Source of the DNA: Anadara kagoshimensis
Taxonomy: Eukaryota; Mollusca; Bivalvia; Arcoida; Arcidae
Direction of reading: 5' to 3'
Assembly (NCBI GenBank): GCA_021292105.1
Contig: CM037867.1
Span: 41,542,843-41,606,842 of the forward strand
DNA: 64,000 nt
Shown: positions 1 to 12,429 of the stretch, in pieces
Layout: each line of letters starts with the position of its first letter
Numbering within the stretch: the first letter of the stretch is position 1
The notes under the pieces: model-generated
What the model saw: only the letters and a program-made list of their open reading frames with translations
What the model was told of the DNA's origin: nothing
Database searches by the model: none
Translations under genes and position numbers: made by a program

Positions 1-54
1 TACTAGTACTTTATTAGTTGTCGCGGCGCTGATTTGATACCGTGATGGCGGACT

Positions 55-290
55 GTGTCGGAACATAAAAGGCGTGACCGACGATATGTCAATCGTTTCA
101 CGGAAAAAGGTTATGTTAGAGCTTGGGTATATTGCAACTCTAGGCTTATCAAGGTCCCCAAAAGGTTTTATGATCGTCTTTACAATATTTCTGATATGTA
201 TGATGCCTATGTATCCAAAATCATCATTGATAGATTTGGCAACACATATTTCCATGTTCTTTTCATTCGCAAATTTTGTTACACACGAGG
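55..290 (+). mobile_element. 3'-terminal fragment of a Penelope-like retroelement ORF
   Basis: The + strand frame at 55-312 carries a decayed version of the C-terminal stretch of the reverse-transcriptase ORF found in better condition at 13483-14116 (- strand). Shared landmarks are a 'GY..' step, the 'RLIKV.K.FY.R' motif and a 'V.KI..D.F' segment. Only the C-terminal end is present, as expected for a 5'-truncated retroelement copy. It is the only clear coding fragment of this family on the + strand. No upstream RT motifs are seen inside the window. Confidence 0.55.
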
Positions 291-330
291 TAGGTGTTGC
301 AGTTATTTCTAAAAGTTTCTAATGTTAAAA

Positions 331-1097
331 AAAACCAAAACCAATTTTGAATTATTGATCTTGCTTCCTCTGATAGGAAGTGTCAATCAAAAAGGTTTTG
401 AAAAAATCTGAAAAAGTATGTTAGCGCCAAAAAGAGTTTGTTGAGGATATTTAAAAAGTTTAAAAGTTTTCGAAAAAAAAAATATTTTAGCGCCAAAACC
501 ACTTTTGAGTCATTAATCATGCTTCCTCTAATAGTATGTATATTTTTGTATGGAAATTGTTTTTAAAGCGGGCACCTGTTTCTATATATTGCAACGACAG
601 CCATCTCAATCGACCTATAACTGTATGTACAAGTTAATATCATACACTTTACTTATTATCTTTATTTTCATCAGTTACGCTACATGCAGACTTAGTGGTA
701 ATCTGTGAAGATTTCAAACGTCTATTTCATGCTTATGTAACTTAATAAATTCATTATGTTAAGAGAAAAAATAAAAGCATTTATTATCACGCTATTTGAA
801 GCAATTTAAACGTGCGTGAAACTTAATCACGCAGAAAATGACGGATTTTTCTTGCAATAATGCTTTGTTTTAAAATTCTTGAGGAAAAAGACTTAGGAAT
901 GGACCCATACTGAGAAATATGCTATTTCATTTTAAACAGTAATTAATATATATGTTGGTTTATGAGATTTAATGCCAATAAAACCTTTTTAGTAATAATG
1001 ATGTTTTGCAATAAACATTGGTTTTTGAAGTAACACGATTAACAGGAGAGTGGAACAGGGGTCTTACTCTGGTGTTCTGTTAGGGTCAAATTAGCAA
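331..1097. other. Intergenic, nothing recognised
   Basis: AT-rich sequence with poly-A runs. I see no supported exon, repeat family or element ends here. Confidence 0.5.
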
Positions 1098-1232
1098 AAT
1101 TGCGAAGGCATAATGACAAAGGAGTAAAGATACGATTGCAAAGGCGCGAAGTTATGCAGTTACGATGGCGAAGGAGCGAGGATACGGTGGTGAGGGAGCA
1201 AAGTTGCGAAGATACGATGGCAAGGAGCGAAT
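1098..1232. repeat. Degenerate short tandem repeat, 'GCGAAG/TACGATGG' type
   Basis: Variants of a roughly 8-11-bp unit (GCGAAG, TACGATG, AAGGAGC) recur about a dozen times. This stretch is richer in G than its surroundings. The open frame across it (1100-1327) reads out as a biased Arg/Glu peptide and is a by-product of the repeat. Confidence 0.6.
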
Positions 1233-1524
1233 ATATTCAAAGAAGATTACTGACATTTATTAAGGTTATTGATTTCAGAGTTTGGATAGATACAGATGGC
1301 AAAAATAGTATTGAATGGTTCGAGTAAAGTATTGTTTGGAGTACTAGTATTCTCAACCACTTCATCACCAGCTGAAAGTATATATTTTCAAAGTTTTCAA
1401 GCTTTGGGTACACCGAATAAATGCTGCTAATGCATCATGTGGTGTGATTTAAGTAGTCTAAAACGAATAAGGAATCACGGCGCCTCACATCACATTGGTT
1501 TGAATCTCACTCGGGACAGGACCA

Positions 1525-1789
1525 CTGCGGTAGCTGAGATGGTAGAGTGCTCGCTCCGTAAATGGGAGGTTGTGGGTAGGATCCCCGGCCGGGTCTGACC
1601 CAAGACTTGAAAGTGGGTAGTGACTGTTCTTTCGCCAAGCACTCGGCATTACGAAATGAAAGTCACGGTTCTTTCGGCAAAATTTCTGCATCTTCGCCTA
1701 TAGCTGGCGACGTCTCGATATAAGTGAAATATTCTTGACTGGGACGTTAAACACCATTACCCACTCACTCTCACTCAAGACAGATCCTT
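1525..1789 (+). mobile_element. tRNA-derived SINE, internally deleted copy
   Basis: The head has a pol III A-box-like stretch (TAGCTGAGATGGTAGAGTG near 1531) and a degenerate B box (about 1578-1590). The body continues with the conserved 'GACTTGAAAGTGG' and 'AAGCACTCGGCATTACG' segments. The tail is 'GGGACGTTAAACACCA' followed by (ACTC)n. Compared with the fuller copy at 58729-59064 it lacks roughly 85-90 bp in the middle, around 1678. Confidence 0.8.
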
Positions 1790-2029
1790 GTGTCAATTTA
1801 TTTCCGAAGATGGCCGTTTTTTCTACCATTTCAAAAATGACCATATCGATATAGGTGAATATCGAATACTACTGTTGGGCTATATGCGTTACATCATTTT
1901 ACAACGGCATATGCAACTGTAACAATCATTTAAAGAACAATAACAAGTATAAAAATATATCAATCAAAAACACAAAACATACTAATTACTAATATACAAA
2001 TCACTATACCAAAAGCAAAGAAAAATATT

Positions 2030-2100
2030 ATAAACTTGCATATAAAAGTAAACACGCGAACCCTCGCCAGGGAAGTGAGACCGGGTGCTTCGGAAAGGTA
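2030..2100 (-). mobile_element. Penelope-like 3'-tail fragment
   Basis: The motif 'GCCAGGGAAGTGAGACCGGG' followed by 'TTCGGAAAGGTAAGC' is the non-coding tail that follows the RT ORF of the full-length element (compare 13370-13415). Only the tail survives here. Confidence 0.55.
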
Positions 2101-2200
2101 AGCGAATTGATCTATATTATATGTATTTTAATTAACCAGTTAACTGTCTAGAAATGACGTTTATAGTTCTATAACTTTCGTTATGGTACATAACAAAGTC

Positions 2201-2394
2201 AATAAAGGACGCTAGCGCCCTATGATTAGATTGCTGTGAAGTGCAATGGGATTTTTAACACGATGATCGTAATTTCTAGATCACTGTTTGTATTTACAAT
2301 AAAGGACGCTAGCGTCCTATGATTAGTTTGCTGTGAAGTGCAATGGGAGTTATAACACAATGATAGTAATTTATAGACCAATGGTTTTATTTAC
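2201..2394. repeat. Two tandem copies of a 96-bp unit
   Basis: The unit starting CAATAAAGGACGCTAGCG at 2201 repeats at 2297 with few differences (GCGCCCTATGATTAG versus GCGTCCTATGATTAG). No coding signal is present. Confidence 0.8.
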
Positions 2395-2485
2395 AATTCG
2401 CATTTTTCTCTCTTTTTTTATCATAAAATGAATTGAAAACACTTGTTTACGACATGTACTTCTAATTTCCAACAAATGACGTCAC

Positions 2486-2545
2486 AGTTGTATTCCGAAA
2501 CGGCCGTCTAGTGCTGTAAAATTAAAACTGGTACATTATGTAATT
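2486..2545 (+). repeat. Dispersed repeat motif 'TTGTATTCCGAAACG...GTCTAGTGCTGT'
   Basis: A stretch of about 55 bp (TTGTATTCCGAAACGG, CGTCTAGTGCTGT, AAAACTGGTA) also occurs near 5260, 6742, 7075, 17005, 38745, 62275 and 62620. In the better copies it forms the edges of a unit of about 340 bp. The class is unknown. Confidence 0.65.
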
Positions 2546-2654
2546 ATCTGCATACGCACAAAATAAATGACGACATTTTAGCAATGGTAATTACATCTGA
2601 TCTGAAAGAAATTTTTTGAAGCAAAAGCATTATAAATGTAACTATAATTAAATC

Positions 2655-2962
2655 CATTTTAATTTTTATTTGTATTTTCCAGGGAATACTCATACTATTA
2701 CTAGTAATACATTGTATTTTATCTTAGACACTGCATCATTATCTTTGATGAAGACATTCCATTTTAATTTTTAATTGTATTTTCCAGGGAATACCCATAC
2801 AAGTAATACATTGTATTTAATCTTGGACGCTGCATCATTATCTTTGATGAAGACATTTCATTTTAATTTCTATTTGTTTTTCCTGGAAATACCCATACAA
2901 GTAATACATTCTATTTGACTTTAAACACTGCATCGTTATCTTTTTGATGAAGACATTCCTAA
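2655..2962. repeat. Three tandem copies of a unit of about 100 bp
   Basis: CATTTTAATTT starts units at 2655, 2760 and 2859. Each contains TTTTCC.GG.AATAC.CATAC, TAATACATT, and CTGCATCATTATCTTT.GATGAAGACATT. They are non-coding. Confidence 0.8.
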
Positions 2963-3354
2963 TCGACATAAAACATAGATTATAAATATTCACATTTGTA
3001 ATGTTATCTTGTGTTTAACTCTTTTTGTTGTCAAATGCTATTATAGGATAATATTTACCATTGCTTATGTGACGTCACTCATTTCTTACGTATGCCTATA
3101 CGGGTGGCGTCATCAGTTGGCGGTTCCAGTTATTGGAAAAGCATGTCGTACATGTATTTAGGACTTAAAATCAAAACGAATTAAAAAAATGCAAAATGTT
3201 TATATAATCATTGTACTGTTTAGTTATTGTGTTTATATTTATTTATTTATTTCTGTACAAATCATATTTATCATAACAACTAGCGCTCGAAATTCAATTT
3301 GGTTTGCAAGGTCATTTAAGTTACAGCACTATAAACAATATTTCTAAACTGATC

Positions 3355-3495
3355 AATGGTTCCGGAGCTTCCGGCCTCACTTCCCTGGTGGAAGTTCACG
3401 TATCTAACCTAACTTGTCAGTTCCAAAGTGTTTACTTTGCTTCTGGATTGTGATTCGGACATGGTTTAGTATGTTTGTTTTGGATTTAATATATA
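3355..3495 (+). mobile_element. Penelope-like 3'-tail fragment (tail only)
   Basis: The tail motif is read in the + direction: 'CGGCCTCACTTCCCTGGTGG', 'CTTGTCAGTTCCAAAG', 'CTTCTGGATTGTGATTCGGA'. This is the complement of the tail found beside the RT ORF at 13310-13415. No coding part is attached. Confidence 0.6.
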
Positions 3496-6480
3496 CATTA
3501 TTTGACTGAATTGGTCAAATCCTATTCTTGTGCAATACATTCTAAACAGCCTAATTATGAAATAACCGACATTTTTGGTTTATCATTTTAACCCCTAAAA
3601 CCGGTGTGTAAACTGTACAAACCCGGGAAGCAGGTTATACAATAGTTTACACGTTGGTTTTGTTGGTTAACAATGATAAACAAAAAGTTATTTCTTATAA
3701 TTTAATGCTAATTATTGTTTTGCAACAATATTAATGATTTTAATGACAATCAAATGTTTTTTTTTTTAAATTTAACATTCAAACTGGTACCGTCATATGG
3801 CGCATTAACACAAATGACGTAAACTTACGTAATTAGCTCGTAACTATTAACAACTGCCGACTCCGTAATCTTTGCTATCGATCACGTGACCAATATTGGT
3901 TATCGTGAATAAACTGAAAAAGATGATATCTAAAAGAAACCCAAAATCAAATCATTGTATAATAATATCAATCAAATGCAAACAAACCGCTTTATGTTCA
4001 AATAACCTTAAAATATAATTCAAAGCACAAACGCCAGTCCATTTTAAATAACAATTAAAAGAACAAAGTACAAACTTTGAAAAAAAAAAACTTGAAAATA
4101 GGTAATCAAATACAATCATACAAATCCATGACCAAATCACAATCCTAAACCAAAGTTATATTTGAATATCTGAAACTGACAATTTATGCTTAGTAACAGT
4201 TTAAACACGTGGATTTCCATCAGGAAAAGAGAGGTCAGGTGAAAATAAAATAAAATAAAAATGAAAAAATATATGTAAATATTTGTCAGATACATAATGA
4301 ATATACGAATTTTACTGAAATTATCTAGTTTTATTTCATTACATGTAACATTCTAAAGTCCATGTGAAATAATTCTTCATTTTCTTAGGGTGATGGGGAT
4401 ATTTTGTATTTATTGAGACCAAAAAAAATGATCATCTACAATCAAACATTAGATTACTAGGTTTATCCAGGCTCTTAAAAATTGTATGGCCGTCATCACA
4501 CTATTGATGATAGGTGTGCTGTCTCTCTGTCAAAAATTAGACTAGCTTTAGCTAAATGTTCTATCGTTCTCAATTTTGATATCATGCATGACAAGTGTAC
4601 TTAGCTGGAGATGAGGTGCTGAACACCAGTGAAACTTCGGTTTTTTACCTTAATTTACCCGTTTTGTAAGTTTTATTTTGCTTGTAGGAATATGATTCGG
4701 GCATGGACAGAATCTAACAAATTTAGTAAAACAAGTAAACTTCCACCAGGGAATTGATCCAGAGTGATCCGAAATTGTAGGTCGGTCCGGTTTAAACCAG
4801 CCTCACTGTCATTGATATAGATGGAGTAAAATCATTTAGTCAGGTGGGTCTGATCAAGCTCAAGAATACCTATTATATTCCAAAAAGCAAAATAAAACTT
4901 TTGTTAAACTATCAATTTACAGGGTGCACTAGCATTGTAAAAAAAACCCTGTCTAATTTAATATGTTTTATTACCAAGAATAGGATCTAAGTTTAACAAA
5001 TAATTTGATTTTTTGTTATATTTGAATCGAAATTCAAACAGGTACTTAATTTTCTTCGATGTAACATGAATTAATACTAGCAAAGATCATTCGATAACAT
5101 GGTAAGCGAGGTAACTCTCCATAATAACAACATCTTTGAGATTTAATTCGACGATTTTTCAACTGGAGATTGTTAATTACAAAATAATTATTTGGGTATT
5201 TTTTCAACTCTTTTATTAAAATTTGGTTTCACAAGTTTGGTCAAATCATCACTGATGAGGAATTGTATTCCGAAACGGCAGTCTAGTGCTTTAAAATTAA
5301 AACTGGTATAATATGTAATTGTTTCTTTATATATATTATATACATCGTTATTTTTTAAACCTATTTTGTTTTTAATGAACTAATCTGCAAAATATTTTCG
5401 GAAATATTCCAGTTGTCGCAAGTGTCTTATAACACATAAACAATAATACGCTCACAAGTACAATGTACAGCGGTAGGGAAAGTTTTAAAATAACATCGAA
5501 CAGTAGTTTTATCAAATCTTTTATACAAAATGATTTTTATGAGTTAGATTTTAAAACAAATATCACATTATTGATGTAATTGATTCTTTGTTTATAATAA
5601 AAATGATCTTGTTTAATTTTAAAACTGAAGTTTATATATATATAAAGTTAATGGTTAGGATCATCAAAAGGTATTATCACACAACATCTATTACAAGTCG
5701 CTATTGGGGTGCCTTATATTTATTGACCAATAAATGATATTTTTCTTCTTCCTTGATTCTTTTCCCTTTGCATTGTGTACTAGGTTACATAAGCCGTGCT
5801 AATATATTATTATTCGTACTGCTCAAGTGACTTGTTCGTATAGTAAATAAAACAGCAAGTGTTTTAAAACAAAGGCAGTTCACAAAATCTTATATACAAA
5901 ATTAAAAAAATCTATGGAGATACACATGAGCATAAAATTGCAAGTTTACAAAATAAAAAGGAAATCTTAATCGAAGGAAGAGGTAGTCTACAAATTAAAT
6001 ATTATTAGTACTATATAAGTACATTATCAACACTGGTATAATACGTAAAAAAGTAAATAACAACATGACCTCTAATTATGAATGGGAATTTTTTTAGCAA
6101 TATTATATGTAGTGAGAATGGGACGCGTTCCAAATTTTTCCACCGAAGATACATCTCCGGAAACATCAAACAGCGTTGACGACGCCATTGTAGTGCAGAC
6201 TGTTTATATAGGTTACAGTGAGCGTATTCGCTATTGACCGAATATTGTAGGGGACAAGGGAGATAATCATTAGTGACCTAATATAACCCCTTATGAGGTA
6301 CCTAATTGACTAATGGAACTAACGGATAAGATGGGATAAATTTGGTTTTTTCACTTAATCCGCCATTGATACATGTAGAGTTTAAATATCTGCTGACATT
6401 GAATGTGATGCACTTTTAAATATCAAAGTTATCATGTGTCATTTTAATATAGTGTAATATAAACTGATGGAAATTGATAC
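3496..6480. other. 5' flank of the gene array, repeat debris only
   Basis: Low-complexity AT-rich DNA. I see a short Penelope-like coding remnant at about 4455-4545 on the + strand (AGGTTTATCCAGGCTC, ATGGCCGTCATCACACTATT). A further tail trace lies near 4660-4720. The dispersed 'TTGTATTCCGAAACGGC' motif occurs at 5261-5320. No exon can be supported. Confidence 0.45.
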
Positions 6481-6482
6481 GG

Positions 6483-6554
6483 CGTAGTTCCGTGTATAGA
6501 CACAGATGGTAACTGTCATTATCACGCAGATATTTCTAGATACTACTATATATA
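6483..6554 (+). promoter_or_regulatory. Promoter of C4-like gene copy 1: conserved block plus TATA box
   Basis: 6483-6529 is nearly identical to blocks upstream of gene copies 2 (19163-19210) and 3 (35900-35946); its core is GTATAGACACAGATGGTAAC. A TATATATA box follows at 6547-6554, 115 bp before the ATG. Conservation of this block, while flanking spacer has drifted, supports a promoter role. Function is inferred. Confidence 0.6.
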
Positions 6555-6661
6555 CAGGACTATGATCATCAGGTATTCAATGATCGTTTACAGATTTTGG
6601 AAAAATCGTGAAACTTTTGTCAAAAAGTGGCACAGATTACGTCATCGTCTTAGTCAGCACA

Positions 6662-9133
6662 ATGTTTAAAGAATTGCTTTTCTGGTAAGTCTTTTATATT
6701 TTTAATTGTTTTTAAATTTATGAAACAGCATCTAGACTAGATGAGGAATTGTATTCCGAAACGAACGTCTAGTGCACTAAATTAACACTGGTATAATATG
6801 TAGTTTTAACTTCTAAGCCAGTATCTCTGCTGGGGCATGTTTCCCCGAGGATTTTACGAACTCAGTAGGCAATGCTTTTGTACTGTCAGAAATATACTAT
6901 TTTGAAGATTTCTTGCTAGTTAAACTGAAAAAATCATCAAAACCTAAGGCAAATTCCCTCATGAAAAGTAATTTATTTAACTTAATTTTGTTAAGGACCT
7001 TTATGCCTTTGCATATTTTTAAAATTTATTTAATCAATTTTTGTTTCACGATTATGGTACAAGCACTTCTAGTGAAAAATTGTATTCCAAAACGACCGTC
7101 TAGTGCTGTAGAATTGATATTGGTATAACATGTGATCAAATGAAAAACAAAATATACTAATCCATGTCCGCATTATAATCCAGCAGTGAAGTAGAAACTT
7201 TGGAACTGATATGTGCACTTCAACAAGGAAAATGAAGCCGGGTGCTCCGGAAGGGTAAGCACCTCCTATTTAGCTAGCTAAACCCGCGACATGTGTAATC
7301 AAAAGTGCGTGAAAGGAACATGGAACCATTGGACGTCAAATATATCCAGAGCAATCCTGGACACAGAGACATCAAATTTATCAAACAATACTGCATCGAC
7401 AACTATAAAACTTTTTGAGGAACTTGACAATTTTTTCTATATTCGAAACCCAATATCCAATTCATTTTTCACGTTTATTTATTTATTTATTTAATTAATT
7501 TATTTATTTATTTTTATTTCTTAGTTAAATTATTTATTTTTTATTTTGTTTAGCGGTATCAATAATATTATTTCAATTTCTATTTGTTAACGATGTAATC
7601 ACTTTTAATTCCAGATGCCATATTGTACATATGTTTTATTTCAGATTCTTGGGACTAATAATATTTCTCGTTCAGCTTCAAAACATTCTACAATAAAACA
7701 CAGGGGGATGATTTCAGTTTTAAAATGACTAAAAACTTACTTTAATCAGTTTATCCGGACTGCTTCCACCGACTAACAATCGTTTTTATAACGTGTGCTA
7801 CGCTGTTCATTTAAACGTGTAATCGCCAAATTAATGTTTTATTGGCGAATCAAAGTTGCATTATGTCTGTAAAGTGAAATAGCGACTCATTGAATATCAT
7901 TGAACTTATTCGATCCAAAACAAAACAAACAAATACTATCGATCAATCAAATATTCTCTCTGAACAGTTTGCTTACCTTGTCGGAATATCCCGTCTCATT
8001 TTACTTAAAAGTCCATGCATTATTCTTGATTTGCCAATTTTTCAAATTTTAACTCTGTTTTTATTGTCATTTTGGAATCAATTGGTATTTTTAGTTAAGT
8101 TTATTTTCATCATTCTTACTGTCTGAGATACAATTTATTACTTTTATATGAAGGCTTTCCAATGACAGAAGGGTTATGTGGCAGTATCAATCAGTCAAAA
8201 TAAATGCAAAATTTAGAATTCAAACGGCATACCAATATCTATATATACGTCTTATGAAGATAACTATACACAGCTTTTGTTTTCTCAACATTTCTGTGAA
8301 CTTATTCTTGTTTCAGATTTTCAGACATTTGTATATTTGTAACGATGCCTGTTTGGTGCAGTCACTTGATTTTTAAAATGGGGTATTTAAGAACAGACTT
8401 GTCCTTTTTTGTTCTGGGTATTATGTAATGAACCAGATTTCAAAACTAGCTAATCTGATAAATTCTAACTGCTTAATTTCTCAGGAAAAATTTTATCTTT
8501 ACAATTTAAAATAAATTAGAAATAATTTTCACGATTTCGGTATTATAAATTTGAAATTTTGTTTATTGTTATGTAATTCAATATCGGAAACAGCCAATCG
8601 ACCAAACCTATATGATTCCAAATATCCCAACTATCCAAAAACAAAACATGTGCGCGAAGAATTCAACGATAAGCATGACCCACAAAATATTACCCCAAAC
8701 GTTTTGTACATTAAAGAAAATATAAAATCGTTTTACATTTGGATGTCTTAAAAACGCGTTTTTACGCACCGTTTTACTACGAATTAGAAAAGATGTGGGC
8801 TTTCCTGATATTCAATCGCACGTTGTCATACGATGAACAACAGAAGTCATCCATCAAAGTACATAGTCTTCTTAACAGTTTATTGTAGGTAACCTGTAGG
8901 CACTGTAAATATACAAAATTATACTAAATTGTTTTAAAATTTTATTTTCAGGCTGCTGCTTATTTATTGCATAAATCAAATTCATGGGGAGAAAAATGAA
9001 ATTCGTCGATATCTGAAACATACAAAACTGCCTCAAGTACAAAAACTTCTCAACCAAATAGAGAGAAACAAAAAGGCTTTGTCATGCTTGTGTGACATGG
9101 TATATGATAATCAGAGAAAATATACGAAAACAG

Positions 9134-9192
<59 letters not shown>

Positions 9193-12100
9193 TTCCAGGT
9201 GTGCGTTTATCTTGGAAGAATTATTAGCTGCATAACGGGTATAAAGGGGAAACCACCAATATTATTGTGACAAATCCTGTGTCCACGGGTCTAAGGTAGA
9301 TTAGTTGAAATGCTCTTAAAACACTATTTACAATAGAGTAGGACTTGGTTAGATGGAGGCATTTGATAGTTTCTATAAAAAATTCTAACTTCTAACATTT
9401 AAAAACTGAAAATTTCTTCACATGATAGATAATTGTTTCTTATGCGTTTGCCATTTTAACAATAATGCAATAATGTTATTTTGATGCAATTTCGTTTTTT
9501 TTAATCATTGGCTTTTTCAGGAGCTGCCACCTATGTTAGATGGGGACGGACTACTTGCCCAGGAAATGGTACAGAATTAATGTATTCGGGTAAGAAATTA
9601 TATGACAACTTTAGACCATGTTAACCTTGGATTAGATAATAAATTACAAACGACTGTCTCCGGACACTCGAATCCAACCACAGTTACCAAGGTAACTGTC
9701 TTGGTATACATAGAAACTCGTCAGTGGGTTGTTATCTTCAATTATGTCACGTTGTACACCAATCAATTTTAATTAACGTGAGAAACGTCGAAAATGTTTT
9801 TCACATTGTATGCATTTAAATTTAAAAACAGACTTATCAAATCTTTAGACGCAATATATCCCCCTTCCAGTGAGTTAAGAATGGTAGAAAGGATTTATTT
9901 AATATTAGATATTCTTACCGTGGATATATTCGACGTCCCTCAGTCCCATGTTCTTCTAATTCCAAAATTTAATTATATATATGTCGGATATGTGTAGATT
10001 AACATGAGGTTCTTAACATTCCGGGTCGTCACTTTACTTTAGAAAGTCAAGTTTTGTTTTCCAAATTTTTTACCTTCAAAATGTTTATTTTGCTTTGTGA
10101 TTGTGGTTGTGGCATTGATATGCTTGTTTATAATAAAATTTATAAATGTAGTTTATGGAATTATCGCGCAAAAACATAATAAACTACTTTTAAACTAAAA
10201 AGTCAGGGTCCATTTAATGATCCACTCCTGAACTATATTCACGACTTATTCGTCAGACCGACAATTACGTGAACGGGTATTATTTTCAATTTTGAAACAG
10301 GAAGAAGTCATTAGGCGCTATGTCATGCATGTGGTATTAATTCAGACCCGTTTTTGTACCGCATAAACAGCAACGTTGCATGTGTGTCCTGTTTCAGTGA
10401 AACGCCTTCAGAGAGTTTACTTCGACTTTTTTCTGGGAATTGCAAATTTGGTCAAGCAAGTTTGCATAGTACACGCCCGTTAGTGTACTTCTATTGAGTG
10501 AAATGTCTAACATACTCTGGGCATCAACTCACAGTAAAGTTTTGCGTGTTAAACTTGTTTCGGTAACCCCTGTCCTACCAAATGTAAACTTTGAACTTTT
10601 TTGTCTTGCCTATAATAAAGAACCCGAATCTCATCTACAGTCACCAGACGCAACGGATTGTACCTAAACAATCATGTAAGAATGTTTAAACGCTACTGTT
10701 GGAAATGCATGCACTATTTGTTTCAGCTTAATTCACCTTTCAGAGTATACCAGATCCACAACGTAGTAACACATTTCTTTGTTGGTTGCAACAAGTTAGC
10801 CTCCAAACATGGTTTCAACTTTTAAAGACGTTGTACTGCGTTTGAATTCCCCTACCAAGAGTTTAACCTGAGCATAAGATAGTAAAGAAGACGCATAAAC
10901 ATCGGCCTTCTAATTTCTTGCTTGTTTTACCTTTTACAAGTACTGAATTACAGTACAGTACTCAAACTAAGATGAAAAGTGTGCCATTACATCACTAACC
11001 ATGTTTGGCATTTAATATCTTTATTTTAACTGCATACGCTAGCCAATTTGTATCTAGGAATAAAGCATGTATTTCAACAAGGCACGAAAATCATAGTGGC
11101 AGATAATCGGGACGAATGAGGTAGGCTGATGTCTTATTGAATCATTGTAATCACCATTAAGCACTCACACGTCGTGCAAATATCACATACTAAAATTACC
11201 CTTCCTGTGCAATTACCCTCACTTTTCTAGTGAAAGTACAAATGTTGAAATTAATTTGCCTGTTTCAAAGATTTAATTTGGACCTCGGAATGTGATATGG
11301 ACATGGATTGATATGCTTGCCTTTGATTGCATGAACAATGCATAAATCATTTAAACATTTATTTAGCTTTTAATCACAGATTTCACTTCACAATGTCGAC
11401 GAAAAAACATTCTTGCTAAAGATTGTTAAATTAATCAAACTTATTTATGTTACAGGTTACGCTGCAGGAAATAAGCATAACTCTCAAAGATTTGGCGGTC
11501 CTTCTAATTACTTGTGTTTACCTAAAACTCCTGACTGGGCGAAATACCAAGATTCTGACGACAAAAGTCATTCAGCAAAGATATACGGAACAGAGTACGA
11601 GACTCATAGTCACACAGTCGGAGAGGCCTTGGACAAATCACTTGGAGAATATGAAGTGCCATGTGCCGTTTGTCAGAATACAATACGTACTGGAACTTAT
11701 ATGCTTCCAGGTTTGTGATAAACGAAACAAAATCTGCTTGTGAAAAAAAAAATTATGAAATCTGTTAAATTGATCTTCGAGAACCTTTCGAAATTGTTAA
11801 ATTATTTTTTTTTCTAATTTTAAATAAATCCGGAAAACCGAAAATCGTCTAAAAGTTTTATAAACGTCGATCTAAGCTTGTACTTTCTTGTATTATTGAT
11901 TGTATATGATATAAATTGATATTTTTTATGTCTTTTTTGCCACTCGCATGTAAGACACGTATTATGGTACAAGTTAATTTTTACATTGTTACTGTTTTAC
12001 CTATAAAATGAAATCAATCATGCATTTAAAGCCTTTGCATCGAAAGAAATATTGAGACAGTAACTGATAAACTATTTTGTTTGTGATATTTATTCTCTTT

Positions 12101-12412
12101 TTATTATTACACACTTTCCTGTGTATTTTATTTTTTAACCTTTATATTTCGTTTGCACTTATTTTACTATTTACAGGGAAGACGACGTGCTTTCCTGGAT
12201 GGCAACTGGAATATAGAGGGTACCTGATGTCGGACCATACAAGCCATTCCGCTTCTGAATACATCTGTGTTGATGCCCAACCTGAGCACATTGGCTCCAA
12301 AAGTAGTCTTAACGGGCGGTTACTTTATCCCGTGGAAGCGGCATGTGGATCTTTGAAATGTCCACCATACGTCAACAACAGAGAATTAACATGTTCTGTT
12401 TGTACTCGTTGA
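6662..12412 (+). CDS. Short-chain collagen C4-like secreted protein, copy 1 (5 exons, intact)
   Basis: Coding exons are 6662-6684, 8952-9133, 9521-9589, 11456-11710 and 12177-12412. All have GT..AG borders and compatible phases, giving 765 nt and 254 residues. Residues 1-20 form a signal peptide (MFKELLFW, then a hydrophobic run, ending near His-Gly). Residues 21-68 are charged and probably helical, with a CLC pair at 53/55. Residues 69-254 form the family domain: a YVRWGRTTCPGNGTE motif with Cys81 and an N-glycosylation sequon at Asn84, then SNYLCLP (Cys112), AKIYGTEYE, VPCAVC (161/164), CFPGWQLEYRGY (181), EYICVDA, VEAACGSLKCPPYV and ELTCSVCTR at the end. The mature chain has 12 cysteines. 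Despite the family name there are no Gly-X-Y repeats. The family domain is related to sponge short-chain collagen ends, and bivalve members are presumed extracellular-matrix proteins; the exact role is unknown. The ATG is fixed by the short signal-peptide exon conserved in all three copies. Confidence 0.88.
6742..7132. repeat. Dispersed repeat of about 335 bp in intron 1, bounded by its own motif
   Basis: The 'TTGTATTCCGAAACG' motif at about 6748 recurs as 'TTGTATTCCAAAACG' at about 7079. Between them are 'CTCAGTAGGCAATGCTTTTG' and 'AAAACCTAAGG'-like stretches, also found at 17100-17260, 38510-38650 and 62390-62510. The open frame 6913-7128 runs through this repeat and is not a gene. Confidence 0.65.
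7150..7430 (-). mobile_element. 5'-truncated Penelope-like fragment in intron 1 of copy 1
   Basis: It contains the tail motif (GGTGCTCCGGAAGGGTAAGC at 7240-7259) followed by the reversed C-terminal coding end (ATATATCCAGAGCAATCCTG, then CTTTTTGAGG). It is collinear with 13310-13585 of the full-length copy. Orientation is opposite to the host gene. Confidence 0.7.
9139..9190 (+). repeat. (GA)n microsatellite directly after the exon 2 donor of copy 1
   Basis: A pure GA run starts five bases into intron 2 (donor GTATG). The equivalent place in copy 2 has GA then GT runs, and in copy 3 a TG run has replaced the exon end. Confidence 0.9.
9591..11455. other. Intron 3 of copy 1
   Basis: No embedded gene is seen. 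Weak Penelope-like tail traces occur near 10060-10130 and 11270-11330 (GGACATGGATTGATATGCTTG). Otherwise the sequence looks unique. Confidence 0.4.
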
Positions 12413-12423
12413 TTTGTAATTGA

Positions 12424-12429
12424 AATAAA
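12424..12429 (+). other. Polyadenylation signal of copy 1
   Basis: AATAAA lies 12 bp after the TGA stop. The same arrangement occurs after copies 2 (27606) and 3 (41836). Confidence 0.7.
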
